A model generated the notes under the pieces. The model worked only from the letters and a program-made list of their open reading frames with translations. It was not told the DNA's origin and ran no database searches. 64,000 nt of DNA from Cycas panzhihuaensis (lineage: Eukaryota; Cycadophyta), in NCBI GenBank assembly GCA_023213395.1, contig CM041465.1:65417741-65481740 (forward strand), read 5' to 3'. The translations under genes were made by a program, and so were the position numbers. Below are positions 23,181-34,980 of this stretch, piece after piece (within the stretch, counting starts at the first letter, position 1; every line of letters starts with the position of its first letter).

Positions 23181-24670
23181 TGGGTCTCTTCTAATATCTT
23201 TTCTAAACCTATTCATGTATCTCATTGTATTAAAATCAAGGAGTTATGTGGTTTTATTAGGTTTTGAAGACAATGCTGCAAAAAATATGTTATGAGAGGA
23301 GGAATCTTGACCATCTCCCATATTGCCACCTTGTTGTTGATTGTACTGTTGGTTATTTTAATTTCTATTTAAGGACTGTTATTAGTTTGAAGGTATTTAT
23401 CCTTGTGTGGGCCTTAGATTCTAATTTGATTCATAGAATTGATCTTGAGGTTGGTATGATGACCCTGCTTATGGGTAAAAGGGGCCTCTTTATTATTGAA
23501 TAGGACCACCTTGTTGATAATAAAGGCCTCCTTATTATGAAGAAGGGGCTCCTTAAGGAGGGCATGATCCTCCTTATTGAAAAGGAACTCCTTGTCTTTG
23601 TTGATTATAACTAGAACCTCCTTGATAGTATGTAGGTGCTCCTTGTTGATATATGGGGGGTGGGTGTTGATAAAATGACCCATATACTTGGTTCCCTTGG
23701 TTTTGTAAGAGTTGTAAATTAATCTATCTTCTTTTGCATTTAATAGCTAGGTGTCCAATTTTTCCATAGTAGAGGTAGATAACATTTGGTTAGCCCTGTT
23801 GATTCTTTTGAGAATATCCCTGTAGTTGGTGCTATGACTATTAAGGCTATTGAGTTAAATAGAAGGAGGAGGAGGTGCCAACATGATGCTATTGATTTGG
23901 CTACTGATATGACTCTTGTGATATGGAAAGAGAGTCTAAGTGTTGAGCTAGGTCTTGTTATTAACTAAGCTGGTGGATTACTCTATTAATAGTCTTTCCC
24001 TTTTCTAAGTTTTAGGCTGCAAAGGCAAGAGCTGAGTTAGATGTCGATGTTACCCTTAGTCAGTTTAGTATATTCTCCTCTCGAAGAAAGAGTCCCTCAA
24101 AGATTATGAAGTCTATCTTGGAATAATTATTATATAACTTAGAGATGAAGGAGTTATATTCTATGGGTAGAATGTTTATGATGCTTGAGATTAAATCATG
24201 GACAAAAGGTGGCTCACTAAGGATAATCAATTAGTTTCTAATGGTTTTAACTTTAATCAAATGATTTGTAATGATTCTAGAAAAAGGCATGGCAAATAGG
24301 CAAGCCTTAAGGGTAAAGGACGTAGATTCATCCTTTGTCTCATAGAGGGAACAAAGTATGGTCCAAGTTTCATTTGAGTATTATGTTATTTTGATATTTT
24401 TATCCACTTGATCTTTAACAACCAAGTGTAGGAAGAATAAGACGATATTTTCCTTAGCTTTAAAGTTTACTAAGACTATATGATCGAGTGGAATAGTTTT
24501 AGTGGAATCATTAGGATCTTGAGTGGGTGTAGGCATGGGTATATCTCCATTGATATAGGCCCAATATTCATTTATGATAAGCAAGTTTTTGACTTGCTAC
24601 TTTCAAGGTATAAAGTTTTTTATTCCATTAAGTTTGATAGTGTTTGAGAGAAGCATTTGAGATGCCATAT
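23181..24670 (-). pseudogene. Copia A gag remnant
   Basis: A start near 24670 gives MASQMLLSNTIKLNGIKNFI, collinear with E0. The middle holds NEYWAYINGDIPMPTPTQDP and a VLFFLHLVVKDQVDKNIKI block. A zinc-knuckle remnant near 23.72-23.77 kb reads YLYYGKIGHLAIKC: the His and last Cys remain, the first two Cys are Tyr. C-terminal to it is a Gln/Gly-rich tail. The nucleocapsid would have packaged element RNA. Confidence 0.82.
23500..23665 (-). repeat. Degenerate Q-G-G repeat tract in Copia A gag
   Basis: In the gag frame the translation is built on Y-Q-Q-G-G and related repeats (YYQGGSSYNQQRQGVPFQ, then YYQQGGPIQ), encoded by imperfect repeats around AAGGAGG/CCTCCTT. Several Gln codons have become stops. 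It looks like a low-complexity nucleocapsid tail. Confidence 0.6.
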
Positions 24671-24769
24671 TTGAAAGGGTTTTGGTGTTTGATTTATGTA
24701 TTTAAGTTTTTATATGATAAAGTGATAAAGTGCTAATCTACCTAAGTGGATTCTAAACTAGAATTCTAA

Positions 24770-25180
24770 GGCTATAGATCTTGAGGAAAGCTCTTGGTTA
24801 CTATCATGTATAATGGTATCTACCCACAAGTGGCAAACTAGGGACCTGATATATTAGTGCATGAGCTCAAGGGCTCGATATACCCTAGTACATAGGCTAC
24901 AAAGAAGGTCTTAAGACCCCCTTGATTTATTTCTCCACCTACTCCGATCTTATGCCAAATGATAGATCTAGTAGTGAGAACTTACTAACTAAGGCGCTCA
25001 CCCCCCTGAGTCTAGCTTAGTCTCCAAACTCTAAAAGATAGGGTCTCTATCTTAGCTTGCCACCTATTACACCTGATAGCTAATGACATTCCTCATACAA
25101 TATGAGTATGCTAAGGACATATGTGTGGTGGTAACTTTAAGGGTCCTAATCATTCCCTTTGTAAGGCTAGAAATAGGGGT
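24770..25180 (-). repeat. Conserved leader module, Copia A copy
   Basis: On the reverse strand it lies about 100 bp upstream of gag and shares the blocks TAGAGTTTGGAGAC, GGGGTGAGCGCCTTAGTTAG, GATCTATCATTTG and TTAGGACCCTTAAAGTTACC with E0 and Copia II. Confidence 0.68.
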
Positions 25181-26601
25181 TCAATTTGAAAATTATCTTT
25201 TCTTAATTTGAAAATTTAATTTTTTAAGTGAGTTTCTTATACATAAGAGGTTCTTTTTAAAGCAATAAGTGAAATGAAGATGAAATAAAATAAATTGAAA
25301 TGATAGAGGTAGGTTTAGAATGCTCTTGATGGGCCAAGCTTTGGGAGTTAACTTCTTCAACCTTCCATAAGTAACACCCACATGTAAGACAACACTATGC
25401 ACTTAATTAGCCCTAAAAATTAGAATTGAGTAGCTGAAAATGATAAGCCACAACCTAATCTAGCAAAAGAACCTTAAGGAAATAGAAAATGGCTTCAAAT
25501 ATTGAAAAATAAGGCTCAAATGGCTCAAACATAAAGACCAATTGAAGTAGCCAATATCTCCTATAATATAGCTCTAAATCTAGCTTAATTTGATTCTAAG
25601 CTATAGAGCTCTGAATCTACTTTCTAGCACTTTAGACGGTTCAAAAAATAGATACTTGGTTGAGGATCTATCATAGAAGTAATACAAGTACCTTGTTATG
25701 GCCAAAAACCAAATGAAAATAGGGTTGAGCCCCCTTCGAATTGGCTCTTAGTCACCTATAGTCCCCACACGACCATCTGCTAACATTGCTAAGGGGCTGG
25801 TGGATATGAAAATTTATCTAAAATGGTTTATTAGATTTTGTAAAGTTTAAAAAGATTAAATTTAATTTATTTAGCCTTGAAGTCTGCCCTTAAGTCATAG
25901 AAAAGATCATATGGAGGTCACATATGATCAAAGGAGGTGCTAAAATAGATTTAAGATAAAATTATACTTCAATTTAGTATGCTAAAGTATAATGTTATGA
26001 CATTGGACTGAAGTAAAGATTAAAATTTAAAATTTAAAAGCTTCATGGCATGCGCATGAGGCGTGTGACACTCATGGAGGTTTGATTGGCCTGAAACCAC
26101 CTCAAATGAGTACCAAATGACATAAAATTATAGGGAGAGGGGCACAGGGCCTAGAGAGATCTAATAGAAGAGATGATACTTAAAAGTATGCCCTATATAG
26201 CTTGTATAAAGCTACTAAAGTTGGAGGGTTTTCATAGACAATGCAATGAAAAACAAAGCTAAATATAGCCAAAAACCATGTAAAAACTCCTTTATTAGGC
26301 ATTAGAAATGGGTGCAAGGCTTCTACAATCACCAGTGAAGCTCCAACAAGTCAAAATCATCAGTAATAGGGCTGAACAAGTAAAAAACATGGTTTTTCAT
26401 ATGTTTTCTTTAACAAAACTAGTCAAAACCCCAAATGGATGCAAATAGCTCAGAATCTACTGTGTGAGGCTAAAATCTCTTACAACCATCTACGTATAAG
26501 CTCCAACACTATAAAAACCTTCATATTTACCATATAACATGAAGGAAATAGAGCAAAATCAACTAAAAATCATAAAAATATGCTAAAATCAGGCATGCAT
26601 A
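25181..26601 (-). other. Copia A leader, no gene seen
   Basis: 1.4 kb between the PBS and the leader module. No protein motif on either strand. Short frames (for example 25193-25402) carry no recognisable motif. Confidence 0.55.
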
Positions 26602-26614
26602 GGCTTTGATACCA
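26602..26614 (-). other. Copia A primer-binding site
   Basis: Forward GGCTTTGATACCA is the reverse complement of TGGTATCAAAGCC, one base from the tRNA-Met PBS (G to A), directly abutting the 5' LTR. Confidence 0.88.
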
Positions 26615-26997
26615 TGTGAAAATGATAGAATCTTTATATATGTATCTTGATTCAAGTATAATGAGTAAAATATTGATAAATATTCAATAGACCAAGCAAA
26701 TAAATAATACATATAAGTATGCAATGGTACATGTGAATTCACCACATCGTAGGCTCTCTATCGAGTAAAGCTTCTACATTAATCATAAATCAACATAAAA
26801 TATAAGTATGCGGGGTAATATTTATAGCCATCTACCAAGGTTGCATTGCAATGGAATAGGCCAACTTAACATTATAAGAGGTGGACCTGACCTCACTATC
26901 CAATATGATTTAATTACATAAAAGGGTCCTTTGGTATAATATAAACATAGTTTACACAAATGCGAAGAAATGGAGGAGGTATTGCATAGTTTTAACA
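26615..26997 (-). repeat. Copia A 5' LTR
   Basis: 383 bp, the same length as 12353-12735, starting TGTGAAAATGATAGAATC and ending TTTTAACA. Confidence 0.92.
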
Positions 26998-27410
26998 TAT
27001 CACTCCTATACATTTTATTATACTTTCTTAATCTCTACGACCTTTAAGAGGAGGTTATAACTATTAAGTGTATTGAGTGGAAAATTAAGGTATACACTTG
27101 AAAACCTTAGAGTTTGGAGACAAAGTTAGACCTAGAGAGGGTGAGTGCTTTGGTTGTAAATATGTCCTTAGACAAGGATCTATCATTTAGGCTATAAATC
27201 TAACATAGGTGGGTCAACAATATTAGGGAGATGGTAGATCCTTCAGTAGCACCCATATACCTTTAGGTATATAGGGTCCCCAAGCTACTACTTATAAGTA
27301 GGTATGTTGTTAGACAGAACTATCTTAACTATTGGGGGTTAGTAGGCAAGGAGACACTAAGACTATAATTGCTAGATTAACAAAGCTTTCTAGGTAGATG
27401 TGACATATAC
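26998..27410 (+). repeat. Conserved leader module, Copia II, right part
   Basis: Continuation of 12352 after Copia A. It contains TAGAGTTTGGAGACAAAGTT, GACCTAGAGAGGGTGAGTGC and AAGGATCTATCATTTAGG, matching the reverse complement of E0 (585-1000) and Copia A, and ends about 20-40 bp before the Copia II gag. Confidence 0.68.
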
Positions 27411-27429
27411 CTAAGATAAAATAACACTT

Positions 27430-28114
27430 TAAATAGTTACAACAAATATAATTAAATTATTAAGTAGTGATGATTTCTTGGATTGTAAGAAATAAGTTAA
27501 GAATATTCTGATAATAATAAACTCTCAGCTTATGTTTCTGGTAAAATTATCATGCCTAAAGACACTTGAGATTCTAATGATCCTAATGTTATTATTCTTA
27601 CTAATCTTGATGCTTTAGCCTCCTTTAAAGAATTTGATGAAGTTGTCCTTTTTTTGTTACACCTATCATTTAAAGATAATATCAACCAAAACATCATGCT
27701 TGCTTCCACTTTTACTGAAGCTTGGGATATAATCTATGTATTATATGAGAGGAAGGATAATGTAAGAGTTGTCATGCTCAAAGCTTAGTTCTACTCCATA
27801 GTATTTACTAGGTCAATTACATCTCATCTAACATAAATCAAATTAATTAAGAACCAGTTGAGTGTTATGGGACGACCACCTAATGATAATGATCTTAGAT
27901 CTTGTATAGTCAATATTTTTCTAGTTGGATATAATTCCCTCATATCCAACCTGTCTCATGTTGATTATCTTGCCACACTTAAATTCAATACCTTTGAAGG
28001 TCTTCTACTTTAAAAGGAATGCATTCTAAATAGATTGGGAGATTTAGGTGCTTCCTCTTCTACTTTTACCTTTACAACATAAATAAAGGGAGACAGCAAT
28101 GTCCACACCTAAAT
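27430..28114 (+). pseudogene. Copia II gag, N-terminal part
   Basis: Translation includes IIKLLSSDDFLDCKK, AYVSGKIIMPKDT, VLFLLHLSFKDNINQNIML and LYERKDNVRVVMLKA, then MGRPPNDNDLRSCIVNIF and NLSHVDYLATLKFNTFEGLL. It is collinear with the gags of E0 and A. The initiating ATG is lost and there is a frame change near 27.51 kb. The frame is cut at 28114 by chromovirus G (TSD AAATC) and resumes at 34504 with the zinc knuckle. Confidence 0.85.
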
Positions 28115-28463
28115 CTAAGACGTTTCTTCTCACCAATACTCTTGAGATAGCAGAAAATTTGACAATCATAGCAATGCCTTCTTATCTAACAGAGCAAACA
28201 AGCTAACCAAGAGTTTCACAAGAACACCAGAGCACTAAATAATCACCAAAAGATAGAAAGTACTGTAGCACAATATTTATAAAAATGTTCTATCAAGATA
28301 ACAATCATTTATAATTTATGACCCTTATATAGATAAAATAAGGTCTTATATATGTAATCCTATTGGTGGTATAAGCGGCTTTACATTCTATTGGCCTACT
28401 AGATGGCACATGCACAAAGTTCCATAGTGGCTCACATAACTTAGCCGGATAAGTTATGTAACA
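28115..28463 (-). repeat. Chromovirus G 3' LTR
   Basis: 349 bp, beginning TAAGACGTTTCTTC (TG decayed to TA) and ending TTATGTAACA. It lacks a segment of about 26 bp present in the 5' LTR, where the direct repeat CTATTGG flanks the difference. A reverse-oriented TATA box lies at 28322-28332 (CCTTATATAG on the forward strand). Confidence 0.93.
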
Positions 28464-28478
28464 AGTCCTCTCCCCTAA
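28464..28478 (-). other. Chromovirus G polypurine tract
   Basis: Forward AGTCCTCTCCCCTAA; reverse complement TTAGGGGAGAGGACT, directly adjoining the 3' LTR. The pol stop codon overlaps its upstream edge. Confidence 0.8.
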
Positions 28479-31400
28479 GATGACGAGTCCTCGAGGTAGG
28501 TGAGATGCGGGTGCTTTTTAACAAACTTATCAAACTCCCAAGTTGCTTCGTCGGAGGTGCAACCTGTCCACTATATCAAATATTCTAAAATGGACTGATT
28601 TTGGAGACGCCGTTGTCTGGTAGCTAGGATACATTCTAGAGGTATAAACAAGGTTTGCTCTTCATCCAAAATTGGAAGGGTTGTCTGGGGAGTATGGGTT
28701 TTGCTTAGACACTTCCGAAGATAGGAGACATGAAAAGCATTATGGATGTTTGTGGTGGGGGGAAGGTCGAGAGCATATGCAGCTTCACTAATACATTTAA
28801 AGACTTTATAGGGGCCATAATATCAAGGGCTAAGTTTATGGTTCTTTTGATGGTGAAGGGATTGTTGCTTATAAGGTTGGAGATGAAGAAATACCAGAAC
28901 CCCAATATTGAAGCAACGATCAGAGCGATGGTGGTTTGCTAATTGTTTCATTCGATTTTGGGCCATGGATAGGTTTTGTTCAAGGGTATGGAGAATTTAG
29001 TCCATATGCTATAATTTTTATTGCACCACTACGGTATGGAGGTTAGTAGCTAAGGTGTTGTGGGATGGAGGGGGATACCCATAGAGAGAAAAAAATGGGG
29101 ACATTCCAATGGCTAAATGGTGTGAGGAGTTGTACCATACTCAGATAGACCTAGCCATGATGTCCATTTAGACTGGTGGTAAGATGTGAAGCAACATAAG
29201 TAGGTCTCCAAGGTTTTGTTAAGGACCTCATATTGGCCATCGGTCTATGGATGGTATGCATAACTCATGTTGAATGATATACCTGAAGCGCAGAACAACT
29301 CTTGCCAAAAGGAGCTAGTGAATTTAGGATCATAATTGCATACAATGGTGGATGGAAAACCTTGTAAATGAAATATTGTCTAGATGTAGATGTCAACGAT
29401 GCATGGGGCTTTATAGGTTGTGTGGACGGGTAAGAAGTGGGTATATTTTGTCAACTGATCTATGACTACTAAAATGAAGTCAGATCTAGTAGATGGTGGT
29501 AGGCCCATTATAAAATCCATGGCAATATCTTTCCATTTACCTGGTGGGATATGCAATGGTTAAATGAGGCTCAGTTAGGGTTTTATATTAGCTTTGTTAT
29601 ATTGGCATGTATCACATTCTGAGACAAAGCTAAGGATGGTGGATTTCATTTCTGGCCAAAAGAAGTCAAAACAAATCCTACGGTAAGTTTTTTCAAAACT
29701 AGAGTGGCTTCCAAGAGGGGAAGAATGATATTTTGATAAAATCCATGGGATAAAAGCTGAGAGGGGATGTACGAATATGCAATTTTGGTATAAGAGAAGA
29801 TTATTATGGATGGACCAATCCTTATGAGTGTGGACCTTATTAGCCCAATGCATAAAATCATGTTGGTTTTGGTTAGCCATGGGTAAATCCTATAGCCATA
29901 TTGGTTGTGGGGAGGAAATGGCATAAATGGTGGGGTCCTTAGTATGACCGGTGTTATTGCCAAGTGTAGGTGAAGGCAACCTCGAGAGAGCATCTACCAT
30001 AATGTTATCTTTCCAATTTTTATATGTGATTGTAAAATAAAAAACTTGGAGGCGATCGACCCATTTCGCCTGCTCTTCAGAGAGGACTGGTTGATCTAGT
30101 AAACGACAAAGGCTATGATGATTAGTGAGGATAGTGAATTTAGACCCAAGTAGATACTGTCGCCACTTGTCAACAGCATGGAGGATGGCCCATATTTCTT
30201 TTAGATAGGTAGAAAGTTTACACTTATGATCTTTAAGTTTTCGACTTTTGAAGGCAATGGGTTGGAAGTCTTACATTAAGACCACACCTAATCCAAACCT
30301 AGAGGTATTACATTCTAATTGGAAAGGCTGAGAAAAGTCAGGGGAGGCTAAGACTGTGGTGGTTGTCATGACCTCCTTTAAATGGAGGAAGGCCTCATTA
30401 GCTAAGGGGGATAATTGGAAGGAATCCTTTCGAAGTAAATGGGTTAAGGGAGTGGTTAGGATGGCATAATTTCGAACGAACTGTCGATAGAATTCGGTAA
30501 GTCCTAGGAAAGCCCACAATTGGGTCAGGGTTTTAGGGATTGGCTAATTAGTGATGATAGAGATTTTATCGGGATCCACCTGAACCCCCACAAAGGATAT
30601 AATATACCAAGGTATTATAATTCAGATTTCCTAAATTCACATTTAGAGAGCTTAGCATACAATTTATTCTCAGCTAGGATTTAAAGAACTGTTTCTAGAT
30701 GTGGGATGTGGGCTGGCATGTTTGAGCTATAGATAAGTATATCATTGAAGAAGACAATGATAAATTTTCGTAAGTATGGGGAGAATATCTTGTTCATGAG
30801 AGCCTAAAAGGTGGACAGAGTATTACATAGGCTAAAGGGCATGACTTGGAACTCAAAGTGGCCATGGTGGGTTCAGAAAGCTGTTTTATGTTGATCCTCT
30901 GGCAAGATGGGGATTTGGTAGTATCTTGACTATAAATCAAGCTTGGTGAAAATTGCAGCGCCATGGATTTCATCTAACATGTCATCGATTCGTGGCAGGG
31001 GAAACTTATTTTTTATGGTGATTTTATTGAGTGCACGATAGTCAACACAAAGTCAGAAAGAGCCATCCTTCTTATGAACTAAGACGATGGGTACCGCATA
31101 TGGGCTTTTACTAGGTTGGATGATACCCATGTCTAACAGTTCCTGTGTGATTTTTTCAATTTCATTTTTTTGGAAATAGGAATTTCTATATGGTCGAAGG
31201 CTTATCGGGTCGTGCGAACTTTATAACTCAATAGTATGGTAAAAGCCTTGATCAGGTGGGGGGCTAATAGGTAACGGAGAAAGTACATATTGGTATCAAT
31301 CTAATACTTGCTCAATATCAGGGTGGATACCTGAGGGGGCCTAGATATGGTTAAGACGAACGATGTATCCAATGTTACTGTTGAGTTGGCGGCACATTCT

Positions 31401-31780
31401 TAAGGGTGATATTACTTTGTTTGGGGGGGCTTGCATCCCATAAAGTTTATGAGAGTGGCCCATGTGATCTTTGAACATAATGAAGGGGGCCATGGGTGAG
31501 TTATTGGTGCTATAAGTCCCTAGAGTCTGGAGCCATTGTACGCCAAGAATTGCATCTGACCCACCTATGGAAAGGGCATAAAAATTAGAGACAAGGGTAT
31601 ATGAGCCAATGTGGACCATGAGGTTTTTTATTGTTCCCACACAATAGAGTGTGTGATGACCAAGTAAGGAGCAAGTGAAGCCAGTTTTAGGTTCTATGTA
31701 AAGATTCAATTGGCGGGTAATAGAGATGCCGATGAAATTTAGCGACACGCCACTGTCGATCAAAATGGTAATTAGGGTTT
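28475..31780 (-). pseudogene. Chromovirus G pol with chromodomain
   Basis: Protease: ITILIDSGVSLNFIG near 31.75 kb, with D-S-G intact. Reverse transcriptase: [20 protein letters not shown] near 31.0 kb; the FDD triad reads F-N-D at 30741-30749 ([11 protein letters not shown]), a catalytic Asp-to-Asn change. RNase H from about 30.5 kb includes LECNTSRFGLGVVLM. The integrase zinc finger (29575-29880) has H-H-C-C ligands, with CDTCQYNKANIKP at its end. The core has IAMDFIMGLP, VCNYDPKFTS (second Asp to Asn) and TDGQYEVLNKTLETYL (Glu kept). A one-base deletion near 29.13 kb shifts the frame. GPY/F: KLSPRYYGPYKVFK near 28.82 kb. The chromodomain at 28502-28640 ends TSDEATWEFDKFVKKHPHL. The pol stop is at 28475-28477. 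Confidence 0.93.
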
Positions 31781-32996
31781 TCCTAAGTAGTCCTTTAACT
31801 CGAAGTGGTTCAGGTTATGCAATGGAGGTAACTGTGGATAAGGAAACTTTAGGCTCAGGGTTTGGGGATAACTCATCAACAGGGTGGTCTTGGGATTCAT
31901 CATCATATTCATGCTCAGTATCAGGGTCATCATCCGAGGGTAAGTCTGGGTTAATTGTGAAGACCATCTTTCTAGCTTTGCAGATTCTATTGTGACTAGT
32001 GGTTAAATTTTTAGAATATTGCATACATAGGCTGGCTTCCTGGTGACGTTATGCCTCTGTAGGGGTGATGTGGATGGACTTCGATGATGATTCCTCAGTG
32101 CACTACTCAAGAGATGTAGCTGGGGTGTCCTCTGGTCGTGGGCATGATCGTGGTCTCTGGGACCAGGCCATATCAGCTTGTCGGGATCGTGAAAACCATG
32201 TGATGTCTCATCTGAATGGAGGAGGTCTCTCTGCAATAAATTCAGCTTCTACTGCTTTAGCCATATTAATTACATCCTTTAGAGTGGATAGGGAGACTGT
32301 CTTTAAGTGCATTTGGATACGTTCTTTAAGTCTGGACACGTACGTATCTATCTTTGTCTATCTATCAAGTTGCTAATCAACCCGATTATGTAAAGATTGG
32401 AACTCATCCGTGTAAACTTTGACAGAGGATACTTGCTTCAAACATGTTAGTTGCGTAAAAAAAGAATGGCTCTAAGTGTCTTCATACTGCTCGAAAAAAT
32501 AAGTAGAGAAGTATACCTAAGATTGGCTAGAGGGGTACTCCTATTTCCACTATCAAAACCAATGATGTGCCTTCCCATCTAAGTGAATGGAAGCAAATGT
32601 AAGTTGCTCATTCACTGACATTGGGTTGAGTGCAAAGTAAGACTCTAGTTTTCTAATCCAACTTCATGCACTATCCCTGTTGAGATCTGGATTAAATGTG
32701 GGTATCTTGATCTTATGATGAAATGGTTATTGCTAACATGGAGGTGGAGGCATGATTTGTTGTTGTGCGGGGCCAACTGGTGGTGGAGGAGAGAAGCTAT
32801 TCAATCTCTTAATTATATCTTGAACATCAACATGAGATGCTAGGTTTTACAATTTTGAGCTAAAGTCTACATGCAAGGTAGCCACTTCGGTTTTAACCTC
32901 ATCGCGTATGTGTCTGAGATCCTCTATTTTATAATTAATTCTATTGACTTTGGTCTCAAATGTCACGATTTTGTCACTATTGCTTTGAGGAGCCAT
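31781..32996 (-). pseudogene. Chromovirus G gag
   Basis: The ATG at 32996-32994 opens MAPQSNSDKIVTFETKVNRI, a coiled-coil-like start shared in layout with G2 (59861). The capsid region contains KIPTFNPDLNRDSA, SWIRKLESYFALNPMSVNEQ and LTFASIHLDGKAHHWF, the retrotransposon gag signature. The nucleocapsid motif near 32.0 kb is CMQYSKNLTTSHNRICKARK, resembling the chromovirus C-x2-C...H...C knuckle with its second Cys changed to Tyr. An acidic linker (DPDTEHEYDDESQDH) leads into the protease. Several stops. Confidence 0.88.
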
Positions 32997-34110
32997 GGAG
33001 AAAGGGTGTAAAGAGGTGGGAATAAGTAGAAAGAAGGGGAATGAACAAAGTGGGAAAGATCAAGAAAGAACGAGACGTAAGAAAAAGGGGGTTGTTAAGG
33101 GAAAGAGAGGGGGGGTGAATGGGGAGATTGTGGGGTGTCTATAGCCTGTTGACCCTAAAGAAAGTTACATAAATAAGATATCAAGTTCTTTCAACAGTGT
33201 GAAAAGCTTGTTTGAATGGGGCATGTGAAGTGTATAGGGGGGGGGGGGGGGTGGTGGGACCCACCGATGACTAGGTACTAAAAATTATGAAAATTTACAG
33301 TATATACCAACCTAGTACAAATTAACCAGTATGATGTGCTGATCAAAATGAGGTATATACCTATAAGGGTAAATTTTCTCACTAAATTACGTGGATTTAT
33401 TTATTTTTTTCCCTTTTTTCTTTTCTCTTTCAAATTGTAAGGTGGCTTACAGTCTTAACCAAAGTATCCTACTAACCACTAGATAAGGTGTGCTTGGTCT
33501 TATAGGCCTACCAATAAACTATAGAAGTTTGGAGTAGGTAGTTTTGTGGCACTAACTACTAACCACTACACTACAAGACTTCAATAGTCAATAGTTGCCT
33601 ATGCTGGAAAAGGATTGGGACCTGAAGGTGGGGTCCTTCCTATATACCTGAAGGTACATGGAGATGCACTTCCGTAGCCAGGTTCTGTCTAGGACTTGGC
33701 TTAGGAGTGATACTCCAATCCTTCATGCAAAGGGTAGGAGGGCCACTATGCGCTTAGCCAGAATGATAGATCCTTGCGATACTTGGGAAAGGAGGTGGGA
33801 GGGAGAAAAAAGTAACCACCTAGCAATGTTATCTACCCTTAAGATATAATTCAATGTTAGAATCGGAAAATAGGAATGAAATTTAAAACCTGATGAAAGA
33901 CAAGGGATAATATACTAGAGTTACCTGGGAAAAGAATTTCCCCTTTCTCCCAACTCTTGGACTATCCTGATACCATTCCTCAATCTCCGTGGAGAGAGTA
34001 CTAAGCAAAGTTCTTTCCTCGATCTCTACTAGGGTAGAGAGAGTACTCGATCTGATAGGGAAAGAAAAAATATTCTAGACTTTTGGGTAGCCTCCCACGA
34101 TCGCAACACA
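32997..34110 (-). other. Chromovirus G leader, including a 15-G run
   Basis: No gene. The part nearest gag (32997-33400) matches the G2 leader (59450-59860): on the reverse strand both have CAACAGGCTATAGACACCCC and ATATACCTCA(T/A)TTTGATCAG. A run of 15 G lies at 33237-33251. The open frame at 33658-33849 has no motif. Confidence 0.7.
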
Positions 34111-34122
34111 CCTCTAATACCA
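34111..34122 (-). other. Chromovirus G primer-binding site
   Basis: Forward CCTCTAATACCA; reverse complement TGGTATTAGAGG, two bases from the 5' LTR. It resembles the tRNA-Met PBS with two mismatches. Confidence 0.78.
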
Positions 34123-34124
34123 CT

Positions 34125-34498
34125 TGAGACATTTCTTCTCACCAATACTCTTGAGATAGCAGAGAATTTGACAATCACAGCAACGTTTTCTTATCCAATA
34201 GAGCAAACAAGCTAACCAAGAGTTTCACAGGAACACCAGAGCACTAAATAATCGCGAAAAGATAGAACGTACTACATCACAATCTTTATAAAAATGTTCT
34301 ATCAAGATAACCATCATTTATAATTTATGACCCTTATATAGACAAAATAGGGTCTTATACATGTAATCCTATTAGTGGCCTAAGCGGCCTTACATTCTAT
34401 TGGATGACAACACCCATGCATACTATTGGCCCACTAGACAGCACATGCACAAAGTTCCATAGTGGTTTACATAACTTAGCCGGATACGTTATATAACA
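34125..34498 (-). repeat. Chromovirus G 5' LTR
   Basis: 374 bp, starting TGAGACATTTCTTC and ending TATATAACA. A TATA box on the reverse strand (forward CCCTTATATAG, 34331-34341) marks the probable promoter. Confidence 0.93.
34331..34341 (-). promoter_or_regulatory. Probable TATA box in G 5' LTR
   Basis: Reverse-strand CTATATAAGGG, well placed inside the LTR and conserved in the 3' LTR at 28322-28332. Assigned by position and sequence only. Confidence 0.6.
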
Positions 34499-34980
34499 AA
34501 ATCAACAATTCAATTTAATGAATTTGAACCAATATCCCTATCACTAGCATCTATAATGACCATAATATCTCACTAAGATTATTTGTCACTACTATGGCAA
34601 ACTTGGATACATTGCACTTGATTGTAGGAGGAATAACACTGATCTACAACAATAATAACATCATAACCACCTTGTCACTCATGGCAATTAGAATTGTAGA
34701 TATGGTAATTATCAAGGACCAAGAATACAAAACTAAAATAACTATTAAGGACTAATGAGACAAAATTAGAATGTCCCTTAGGGTAATTAATAGAATAGAA
34801 ATCACAACTAGAGATGAAATTAGAATCAAAGCAACTATATGGATAATTCATAAACCTTTTCTTTGCTACATCAACTACATATTATTATGATAAATCCTAG
34901 TTGATGCATTATAAAGCATCTCATCACATTATAAGTTCTAAAGAACTACTCATAGATACAAGAATAATATAAGACTAATA
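34499..34980 (+). pseudogene. Copia II gag, C-terminal part with zinc knuckle
   Basis: After the right-hand AAATC duplication the frame resumes and within 100 bp reads CHYYGKLGYIALDC, a CX2CX4HX4C knuckle in which the second Cys and the His are now Tyr. The position matches the knuckle in Copia A. Downstream is a decayed Asn/Gln-rich stretch with many stops. Confidence 0.75.

Larger units (their letters stand above)
12353..26997 (-). mobile_element. Copia A: reverse-strand copia element nested in the Copia II leader
   Basis: Two 383-bp LTRs (12353-12735 as 3' LTR, 26615-26997 as 5' LTR) with a reverse-oriented PBS and polypurine tract. The flanking 5-mers are TACCA (12348-12352) and TATCA (26998-27002), a TSD with one C-to-T change. 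The interior carries gag, protease, integrase, reverse transcriptase and RNase H on the reverse strand. Copia B, inserted in the reverse transcriptase, brings the span to 14.6 kb. Gag resembles that of Copia II and E0, and the leader module is shared, so A belongs to the family of its own host element. Confidence 0.92.
28115..34498 (-). mobile_element. Chromovirus G: Ty3/gypsy element with chromodomain, nested in Copia II gag
   Basis: 6.4-kb reverse element with LTRs 28115-28463 and 34125-34498 and a perfect TSD, AAATC at 28110-28114 and 34499-34503. It has a PBS, polypurine tract, gag with a CCHC-like knuckle, protease, reverse transcriptase, RNase H, integrase, a GPY/F module and a C-terminal chromodomain, the order that defines chromoviruses. 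Stops and at least one frameshift inactivate it. It is related to G2 at the right end of the window. Confidence 0.95.

Noticed and set aside
32065-32376. 103-codon forward open frame
   Set aside because: Antisense to the chromovirus G gag nucleocapsid region, which has the real motifs.
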